64,000 nucleotides of DNA from a virus. The position numbers and the translations under genes were made by a program. The notes beneath the pieces are model-generated. The model worked only from the letters and a program-made list of their open reading frames with translations. It had not been told where the DNA came from and made no database searches. Location: IMG/VR virus record IMGVR_UViG_3300042314_000343, positions 39,318 to 103,317 of that record; one strand, given 5' to 3'. Below, one piece after another: positions 24,362 to 32,800 of the stretch (positions are counted from its first letter, which is position 1; the number at the start of each line of letters is the position of its first letter).

Positions 24362-24934
24362 GTGGCAAAGACATTTCCGCCCATCTTTATCAATAAGTAT
24401 CTTGCTGCAAAGATATCTCCAGCACTGCCAGAATACTTCTCTAACCCACTAAAATTCTTTCCTACTATGCCAACAGACATAGAGTCTCTTACAGAAACAT
24501 TTCCTGAAGCAGCCAACGACGTATTTGCTGTATACGACAGAATGCTTAAGATGAGGAGAAAGGCTTTTCCGCACATCAAGAGTGAGCAGGTGCTGTACTA
24601 CTTCTACAAGGTAGCTGGAGACATTTCAGGACTGTTGTACACCACACAGGCAGTTCAAGACTTACTAGACCGTGGCGACGAGTCGGCAGAAGACTTGAAT
24701 ACCTGGATAACATCTTTGCCAAGAAATGCCCAGGGAAACGTGGTGTTCGACGAAGAGGAGTTCTCCCCAGTACACTTTCACGACATTAAGATTTATCAGC
24801 TAGAGGAGACCAGAGACATCATTGACTTTGGAACGGCCAGGACATATGCTGGCAATAAGATTATCATAGACTATACCTATCACTCTCCTGGCTACAGTTC
24901 AAACAGTTCATACAATGATACTCAGATCGTTTAA
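24362..24934 (+). CDS. Tail terminator protein, putative
   Basis: 190 residues from a GTG with a GGAGG site 7 bases upstream. Sequence includes A-R-T-Y-A-G-N-K-I-I-I-D-Y-T-Y-H, a C-terminal beta strand region, and a helical middle (L-Y-T-T-Q-A-V-Q-D-L-L-D-R). It is the last gene before the tail-tube operon, the place of the tail terminator in most siphophages. Function inferred from gene order. Confidence 0.45.
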   Translation: MAKTFPPIFINKYLAAKISPALPEYFSNPLKFFPTMPTDIESLTETFPEAANDVFAVYDRMLKMRRKAFPHIKSEQVLYYFYKVAGDISGLLYTTQAVQDLLDRGDESAEDLNTWITSLPRNAQGNVVFDEEEFSPVHFHDIKIYQLEETRDIIDFGTARTYAGNKIIIDYTYHSPGYSSNSSYNDTQIV

Positions 24935-24939
24935 AACCA

Positions 24940-24948
24940 TGGTATAAT
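24940..24948 (+). promoter_or_regulatory. Extended -10 promoter for the tail-tube gene
   Basis: TGGTATAAT followed by a leader of about 48 bases and a GAGGTGA ribosome site before the ATG at 25003. Confidence 0.65.
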
Positions 24949-25002
24949 TAGCCTTGAGGAAACAAACGCTTCAAACTCCATAAAAGAATGAGGTGAAAAA
25001 TT

Positions 25003-25647
25003 ATGGCATATTCAAGAGGTTCTAACGCCAACATTATTGTTGGTGCAGCCGCTCTCTTCACATACGAAGATGGCGAATTGACCGATGGCCTGTTGCCAGC
25101 ATACGTTGCTGGTGAGAGTTACCGTGAAACCCTATCCGATGAGGAAGGTTTCCGTAACGTAGGCTACACCATGAATGGTCTGGAACTAGCTTTCCAGCCT
25201 GACTTTGGTGAGGTAGCTGTTGACCAGTTGCTAGACGTTGCAAAGCTTTACAAGCAGGGCATGACTGTCAACCTAAACACTACTTTCGCAGAGGCAACAC
25301 TAGAAAACTTGTTGTTCGCACTAGCTGCTAAGCCAGAAGATCTATCTTCTGCTACAGGCACTGGTATCGGAGCAGGTTCTAGCTCTCTAAACCTATCTGC
25401 TGGTGACATCGGTGAATGTCCAGTAGAGCGTGGTCTTGTTGCAGTAGGTCCAGGTACAGGTGACTGTGCTCCAGACCTAGCTAAGGAGCGTGTATACGTT
25501 GCTTACCGTGCACTCTCAATTGAGAGCGTTACAGTAGGTGCAAAGCGTGACGAGGCAACAATGTTCGAAGTATCGTTCCGTCTGCTTCCAAACGACGCAG
25601 CTGCTTACGGTAAGATCGTTGACCGCACCATCCCTGCTGCTTCCTAG
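25003..25647 (+). CDS. Major tail tube protein
   Basis: 214 residues. The pattern N-A-N-I-I-V-G-A-A-A-L-F-T at the start, L-E-L-A-F-Q-P-D-F-G-E-V near 60 and E-A-T-M-F-E-V-S-F-R-L-L near 183 fits tube proteins that begin by naming a 'value' and end in a beta strand. It has the same highly expressed codon profile as the capsid protein (CGT, CTA), its own promoter and a strong terminator. Position between neck and chaperone genes agrees. It would polymerise into the tail tube around the tape measure. Confidence 0.82.
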   Translation: MAYSRGSNANIIVGAAALFTYEDGELTDGLLPAYVAGESYRETLSDEEGFRNVGYTMNGLELAFQPDFGEVAVDQLLDVAKLYKQGMTVNLNTTFAEATLENLLFALAAKPEDLSSATGTGIGAGSSSLNLSAGDIGECPVERGLVAVGPGTGDCAPDLAKERVYVAYRALSIESVTVGAKRDEATMFEVSFRLLPNDAAAYGKIVDRTIPAAS

Positions 25648-25668
25648 TAGCTGGTTATAACTAAATAG

Positions 25669-25708
25669 AACTGCCCTGGCATTAATTTGCTGGGGCAGTT
25701 TGCTTTTT
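25669..25708 (+). terminator. Intrinsic terminator after the tail-tube gene
   Basis: A 12-bp stem (AACTGCCCTGGC / GCTGGGGCAGTT with two G-T pairs), loop ATTAATTT, then TGCTTTTT. The T-tract runs directly into the next promoter. Confidence 0.88.
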
Positions 25709-25716
25709 GGTATACT
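25708..25716 (+). promoter_or_regulatory. Extended -10 promoter, leaderless start at 25723
   Basis: TGGTATACT, 6 bases before the ATG at 25723, no ribosome site. It overlaps the last T of the terminator tail. Confidence 0.68.
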
Positions 25717-25722
25717 ATAGGT

Positions 25723-26421
25723 ATGCCAACTACAGTTTATAACTCAGAAAACATCGTCCTAGTCGACGGCACAGAAATTTACATAACTCCACTAAAGATA
25801 AAGTATCTCAGACAATTCATGGAATCTTTTGAACTAGTAAAGGCTTTAGGCAACACAGACGAGGCCTTTGATCAGCTACTTGAGTGTGTCCGAATTGCAA
25901 TGAAGCAATACTTTCCAGCAATCAAGACCGTCCAGGATGTTGCAGATAATCTAGATATGGCAACAATGTATAAGCTAATAGATATCGCTGGCGGAATATC
26001 TAACAAGAAGCCAGACGAAGAGCAGAAGCAAGAAAAGACAGGAGATGGAGACTCATCTTCTAGCTGGAGAAACTTAGACTTAGCAAAGCTTGAGGCAGAG
26101 GTGTTTTTGCTGGGTATCTGGAAAGACTACGAAGAGCTAGAGTCATGTCTATCAATGCCAGAACTAACAGCAACTCTTGAGATTAAGAGAGAGATAGATT
26201 ATCAAGATAAGAAGTTTAATGCTGCAATGCAGGGGGTAGATCTTGACAAGCAGAGTGGAAAGAGTGAGCAAAACAAGTGGGAAGAAATGAAGGCACGAGT
26301 ATTCTCTGGAGGAAAGACTACAGATGGAAATGACATTCTTGCATTCCAGGGGGCCAATGCTGCTAAGGCAGGTTTTGGAATCGGCTTAGGCCTTGCCTAC
26401 GAGGATCTGTCTGAAAAATAA
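25723..26421 (+). CDS. Tail assembly chaperone, long (G-T type) form
   Basis: 232 residues from the ATG at 25723, chosen because of the promoter 6 bases upstream; an earlier in-frame start at 25687 lies in the terminator. Residues 1-95 are homologous to the short chaperone at 26476 (V-D-G-T-E-I-Y-I-T-P-L-K-I versus I-D-G-T-E-I-S-V-R-P-L-K-I). Residues about 117-232 form the extra domain (K-L-E-A-E-V-F-L-L-G-I-W, S-M-P-E-L-T-A-T-L-E) normally added by frameshifting. Arg codons are AGA/CGA and the start is leaderless, both suggesting lower expression than the short form. It binds the tape measure during tail assembly. Confidence 0.85.
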   Translation: MPTTVYNSENIVLVDGTEIYITPLKIKYLRQFMESFELVKALGNTDEAFDQLLECVRIAMKQYFPAIKTVQDVADNLDMATMYKLIDIAGGISNKKPDEEQKQEKTGDGDSSSSWRNLDLAKLEAEVFLLGIWKDYEELESCLSMPELTATLEIKREIDYQDKKFNAAMQGVDLDKQSGKSEQNKWEEMKARVFSGGKTTDGNDILAFQGANAAKAGFGIGLGLAYEDLSEK

Positions 26422-26430
26422 ACCGATCCG

Positions 26431-26439
26431 TGATATAAT
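26431..26439 (+). promoter_or_regulatory. Extended -10 promoter for the short chaperone
   Basis: TGATATAAT followed by about 36 bases with a GAGAGGA ribosome site before the ATG at 26476. It shares the 14-mer TGATATAATTAACT with the promoter at 21852. Confidence 0.68.
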
Positions 26440-26475
26440 TAACTAGCCAAAAAATGGTTATTTTGAGAGGAAAAT

Positions 26476-26793
26476 ATGACAACAACAGTTAACGAAGCAA
26501 AGAAGATCACCTTCATCGATGGTACAGAGATTTCCGTACGCCCATTGAAGATCTCGCTATTGCGTGAGTTTATGAAAAAGTTTGAAGAGCTTGGCCCAGT
26601 TGCCGAAGACAACGATAAGTCTATGGATGTTCTAATGGCTTGTGTTCAGATTGCCATGCGTCAGTATAACGCAGAGCTAGCTGCAGATGCAAAGGCACTA
26701 GAGGATTCTCTGGACCTGCCAACAGTCTACCAGATTGTTGAAGAGGCTTCGGGAATCAAGCTTGGAGATTCGGTTGCTGCTAGTCGCAAGTAA
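26476..26793 (+). CDS. Tail assembly chaperone, short (G type) form
   Basis: 105 residues, homologous along its whole length to the N-terminal domain of the long chaperone (shared positions include I-D-G-T-E-I, L-R-E-F-M and C-V-Q-I-A-M-R-Q-Y). It ends where the long form's second domain begins. I find no slippery heptamer near its end and no frame-shifted extension, so it is a separate gene rather than the pre-frameshift product. It has its own promoter, a ribosome site and CGT/CGC arginine codons, predicting a high ratio of short to long form. The tape measure gene follows 22 bp later. Confidence 0.85.
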   Translation: MTTTVNEAKKITFIDGTEISVRPLKISLLREFMKKFEELGPVAEDNDKSMDVLMACVQIAMRQYNAELAADAKALEDSLDLPTVYQIVEEASGIKLGDSVAASRK

Positions 26794-26815
26794 CCAGTAG
26801 CAGGAGTGCGAATGA

Positions 26816-29800
26816 ATGGCTGATATTGAGTCAAATATAAGAATAGATATTGATACCACAGACGCTCTGTCTGCTATCAAGAATCTGCAAAGACAGATAT
26901 CAGCCTTTCACAGCACAATGCAGCAGTCTGGCAACGCTGCCAATGCAGCCATCTCTGATGGCATGCAAAGAAACTTAGTCAATTCGATTAATGCCACAAA
27001 GAAGTTCTCTGCATCTATGGTGGATGTAAAGGGCAGTACAGAATCTTTTACTACTGCTCTTGAAAAGAACAAGCTCTCCCTTGGACAATACTTTAGGTAT
27101 GCTGGGGCATCTACAAAAACCTTTGGAAGACTCTTTACAAATGAGTTTAACACTATTGAGAAGGTTGCTAGAGAAAGAGTAAAGACCCTACAGACCCAGT
27201 ATATCAAGATGGGTAGAGATGCCAACGGTGCAATCCAAGCAATCAAGGTTAGGCCACTCGCCCTTGACATGGAAAAGCTTGGTACTCAGGTACAGATAGC
27301 AGCCCAGAAGCAGCAGATATTTAATCAGCTTCTAAAGCAAGGTTCTACAAACCTTCTAAACTTTGGTAAGAATACTCAGTGGGCTGGTCGTCAGCTTATG
27401 GTTGGTTTTACTGTACCACTTAGCATGATGGGTGTAGCTGCCGTAAAGTCTTTCATGGAAATGGAAAAGGCAGTTCTAAAGTTCCAAAGAGTCTATGGAG
27501 ATCTTGGCACAACTGCTGGCGATACCGAGAAGATGATCAAGCAGATCGAAAAGCTAGCTAATAGCTTTACCAAGTATGGTGTTGCAGTAGCAGACACAAT
27601 GTCTTTGGCAGCCGATGCTGCAGCCATGGGTAAGACTGGTGCCGATTTGTCTGCACAGGTATCTGAAGCAACCAGGCTAGCAATTCTTGGTGGTGTAGAG
27701 CAAGCTCAAGCACTTGAGACCACTACATCACTTACAAACGCCTTCGGCGTTGCAACAGAAGATCTGGCAAATAAGATAAACTTCTTGAACTCCGTTGAAA
27801 ACCAGACGGTAACATCCATTGAAGACCTAACCATTGCTATTCCAAAAGCTGGTCCAGTTGTTCAGCAGCTAGGTGGAGACGTAGAAGATCTAGCATTCTT
27901 CCTAACAGCAATGAAGGAAGGTGGGATTAATGCCTCTGAGGGTGCTAACGCACTAAAGTCTGGTCTAGCATCTCTAATTAATCCAACTGGAAAAGCAAGC
28001 GAGTTTTTGCAAACTTTTGGCATAAACGTAAAGAACATTGTAGACTCAAACAAGGGTGACGTTAAGGGGCTAGTTCTAGACTTTGCATCAGCACTAGATA
28101 CCCTAGATCCACTAAACCGTGCTCGTGCCATTGAGCAGATGTTTGGTAAGTTCCAGTTCGCCCGTATGTCAACACTATTCCAAAACGTAATTGCCGAGGG
28201 TAGCCAGGCCTCACGTGTACTTGACATGACAAAGGCATCAGCCCAAGAGCTAGCAATTCTATCTGAACGAGAAATGAAGAAGGTAGAGAATTCTCCAATG
28301 TTTAAGTTCCAGAAGGCATTGGAAGATATCAAGGCATCTCTAATTCCTTTGGGAGAAGAATTCCTAAAGTTGATCACACCACTTGTTGAGTTTGGTGTAG
28401 ATATGCTTAAGCAGTTTAACAATCTTGATGCAGGGGTTAAGCAGTTTGTTATGGGTGCTGTTGGTGTCCTTGGCCTAATAGCACCAGCAGCAATTATGAC
28501 CTTTGGTCTTTTTGCCAACGGTATCGCAAACATCATCAAGGGCGTTAGCTCTGTTAGCAAAATGTTCTACAAGCTTGCAGGTGCTACATCAGATGCAGCT
28601 GGCCCAATGGGATACTTTACCCAAGAACAGCTAGAAGCTTCAGCAGTGGCTGCCTCGCTTGAGCAGGTACACTCAAACCTTACTCAGCAATTTACATCAG
28701 AGACTTTTGCAATCCTAGGGCTAAAGGATGCTTATCACCAAGCCATTATAGCTATTAACGAGTACAGTGCCGCATCTTCACTTGCAAGAGCAGCAGCAAC
28801 TCCAACCCCATCAGTAGCACCTCCAATCTCAAAGGTTCCTGGTTCACGTCGTGCACAGTCACCTGGAGGAAGTCTTCCAGGGTATGCTTCTGGAATTATC
28901 TCAGTACCAGGACCCAAGGGTGCTGGAGATGTTGTTCCATCTTTGCTCTCTCCTGGAGAAGCCGTCATCCCTGCCGATGTTGCTAAGAAAAACCGTGGCT
29001 TTATCGCAGCAATGATTGCTGGAAAAATTCCAGGCTTTAATGGTGGTAAAGTTGGGTTCGACGGCATGGGGGACACAGAGAAGTACAAGGCACAGGAGTA
29101 TATTGATTCAATCTCAGCAGCTTTACCAAATGGCGTAGAGATTGTTACAAAGGCTTTAGATCGGGCAAGAGAAGACCTAAAGCTTACCTCAGCTGGATTG
29201 CTAAGAGAGATGTCTGTTGTTGCAGAGCAATTTGGGGTTGGCTCATCAGAACTTCTTAAGGCAGCTGGATGGACAAATGATCAAATTGGAAAAAAGCGTG
29301 GCTCACAGCAAACAGAAAATATTCAAGAGCAGTGGGCAAGAGAAAGGGGGTCGGTAGGAGAGATAGAGGCAAGAAGGGCATCGGAGGCATCAGCTACTGG
29401 AAGAGATGCAATAAGAGATTTCCACATGTCGAACGGTATGACTGAAGAAGAGGCTTTGAAAAAGGCTAATGCTCAAACACACAATGCAGGTTCTGTAAGA
29501 TCCCACATCGTTGATGTTGGACCTAACGCAAAGTTTGCAGCAAACAAAGAGGCATTTTCTACAAGCGTTACCACTGCACAGTCTGATCTTGCAAATAACT
29601 TTTTAACCAACCTAATAGATAGACCAACTGGCAAGAAGAGGGGAAGCTTTGATGCCATGCAGGAAGCTATCCGTAGTCCAGAAGCAGGCATTGATCCTGC
29701 AATGCAGGACGCAATATTGGAAAAGATTGAGACCGATATAGCATTAACAGAGCAAGAGCTTATTGAGCAGGGTAAGGCCATAGACCTTATTCTTACAAAA

Positions 29801-32800
29801 AGAAGAGATCTTATTGCCCAGGGCGGAGCCGCCTTTGAGTCGCAACTTGTTGGAATGTCGGCAGAAGCAAAGTATTATGGATCTCAGGAAAGAATTGCAG
29901 GGGTTGGAGATAGAACTCCACAAGAGCTAGCAGCTGGAAAAGCCGCAATTAACAAGGTAATGTATCGTGGCAACCAGCAGTATGCAGAAACAGAAAACCT
30001 TCCACGAATTGGAGCAAAGCTAGCAGACCCAACCGATCCAAAAGACGTTGCCCTGATGAAGCAAAACGGCGTTGACCTAGTCAAGGGAATGGATCTTGGT
30101 ATTAGGGAAGAGGGAGAGCTAGCTTCACCTTCGAAGAAGATGTTCCGCAGCGGTGCTGACCTAGTTAGAGGCCTTGTCAATGGAGTCAAAGAAGGCTACG
30201 ATGAAGCCAACCAGGTTGGAGATCAGCTAGGAGATGCTATCATAAACGGGGCAAGACCAGACGGACTTCCACCAACTCTGCCATCAATTCCAGGTTTCCC
30301 AACCACACCAACTCCATCATTTACGCCACCAGCTAGTGATGCTGCATCGGTTGGAAAGAATATTGGAAAGAAACTCTTCAAGGGTATTGATGACAAGCTA
30401 TCTGACCTATTTACAACTGGTGCTCTTTCAAACACAGCTCTAGGGCAGGCATTTAAGAATAACGCAATCTCAAATGCACTTGAGTCTGGCGGATACAAGA
30501 ATGGCGTAATCCTTACAGACAGCAAGGGCAATGAGGCTGACAGAGCAAACGTCAATCCTGCTGTAGGAGCTGGCTCTGCTGCAATGATGGCAGCTAGCAT
30601 AAACAATGGGAACGACAACCAGTTAGCATTCGACGCTGATGGAAACCCTATTGTAGATAATAAGGGCAGACAGCTAACTCAGCAGCAGCAGGAGAAGAGT
30701 CTTAAGAAGCAGGCATCTGCACAGAAGCGTGGTCGTATGGCAGGAAAGGCCATGGGTGCCCTAGGAACCCTAACGATGGTTTCTGGAATGGCATCTGGCA
30801 TGGGCGGCCCAATTGGAGACATTGCTAGTGCGGCAACCCCATTCCTTGGTGCACTCTCTGCTATTGTGCCACTTCTAATGGCTTTGCCACTACCAATTGC
30901 AGCGGTAGTTGCTGGACTAGGACTAATTGCTTTTGGATTGTACAAGCTTAACGAAGGCCTAATGAAGGCAAGAGAAGAAGCCACTAAGATGGCAAAAACA
31001 TTCTCTTCTGGTAGAGAGGCAATGGATGGCCTAGCTGAATTTGCTGGAACTGTAAACCCTTCTGAGGCTATGGACAGGATCCGTGCTGAGCGTAGAGTTC
31101 CATACCAAATTGTAACTGGTAAGAACACGTTTGGTGCAGAATATCTAGAGTCTGAGGCTGGAAAGAATCTTATAGATCAAGCAAGGACTGCCAAGCAAAA
31201 TGATGGCGGAGCAGCAGCATCCAAAGCTTTGGCAATTCAGCTTTCTCAAGCTATTGCCTCAAACGTTCTTACAAAGAATCAGGCGGCTAGCATTGCAAGC
31301 AATGTTGGAGAAGCACTGGGAGATTACGACTTTGCTATAGACGTTAACGCAACAATGGTTGAGCTGATTGGTCCAGGAGGAGAAGACCTAACGAAGGATC
31401 CTCTAGAAATTCAGGCTAGAATTATTGAGGCAAAGCAGGAAACACTTACCCAAACTGGTGGAGCAAAAGAGCTAATCGATGCGACAAACAAAGACATGGG
31501 TATAGACGGAAGGCAGAATTATACAGAGGTTGCTGCAGCAGAAGCTCAGGTCTCTAAAGCAATTCAAGACATTGCAGACATGGGCCAACAGAACCTGGAC
31601 ACACTAGAGCTTGAGCATTTAAAGAGGCTAGAGGTTCTTGAGGCAGCTGGAGACCTAGCAGGAATAGAAAAAGAAAACAAAAAGTTTAACCAGGACAAGC
31701 TTGATGTACTTAACACTACATCGGCTGCTCTAAAAGAAGAGGCTGCATATCTAGATAAACTAGAGGGCCAGGGCGGAGCAAGACGCAAGTCTGCAGAACA
31801 AATTGTTGACAACATGGAGAACTCGTTTGAGGCACTATTTGCAAGTGCTGATGAGGCAACAAAAAAGATGGCGACCAGGGTAGTCGAAAACATCTCTGAC
31901 CAAGCCAACTTCTCCTTCTCTGCCAAAGCCGCAATTCTTGCAACAATGACTGTAGACAATGTAGACCTATTTGATAGAGTCCAGACACTATTCGATCCAG
32001 ATAATGCAAAGAATGATGTTGTGTGGAATGGTATTGCCAACATGTCACTTGAATTTGGCAAGGGCATGACAGAAGACATGCTCGCAATACTGCCAGGATT
32101 CTCTGACGTAAATAAGGCAGGAAACTTCATTGATTATGTACTTAGGCTAAAAACAGAGGGCGGCCCAGAATCATCAGATGCAGCATTGCAGACCATGACA
32201 GCTTTGAGCAAGCTAAAGACATTTGATAAGGACGGAAAAGAAAAGCCAATAAGTCTAGATCAGTATGTGGATAAGGATGGAAAGGTTACAGAAAAATTTA
32301 AAACTCTAACCAAAAACATTAAAGAGATGAACACTCTCTTCTCAAAAAACAAGGGTAAGAAGATTACCTATGAGATGATGTCCAAGGTGACTGGTCTAGA
32401 CCTTAGCAAAGAGGCACAGGCATACTTCAACAGCCTACCAGCAGACCAGCAGAAGATTTATACGGAGACATACCTGACAGTTCTAGACACCATAGATCTT
32501 AGCACTGACGAAGGAAAGGCTAGAGTTAAGAAGTACAGGGCAGATGCAAACCTTATTGGTGGAACTGTAGCAAACTATACAGCTGGGCTAACGGATTTGG
32601 AAGTTGCACAATCAATTGCAAGCGGAGACGCTTACCAAAAAACCGAAGAATCTAAGGGTATCACAACCGTAGAAGAAGAGGAAGAGGAAGAAGAAGATAG
32701 CGGCGGAACCAAGACCGATCCATACGAGAATCTACTTTCAAGACTAAAGAGAGTTAGAGATGCAGCCATAAATGCAGCTGGAGGAATCTCTGAGCTAAAC

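Noticed and set aside
25687-25722. Upstream start for the long tail chaperone
   Set aside because: It lies inside the preceding terminator and promoter. The start at 25723 aligns with the short chaperone.
26740-26815. Programmed frameshift at the end of the short chaperone
   Set aside because: No X-XXY-YYZ slippery heptamer was found, and the other frames after it do not encode the second chaperone domain.
27862-28560. 232-codon open frame on the minus strand within the tape measure gene
   Set aside because: It is antisense to a certain gene, has Ser/Arg/Leu-rich composition from reversed codons and no ribosome site. The same holds for antisense frames at 30679-31128 and 31564-32130.
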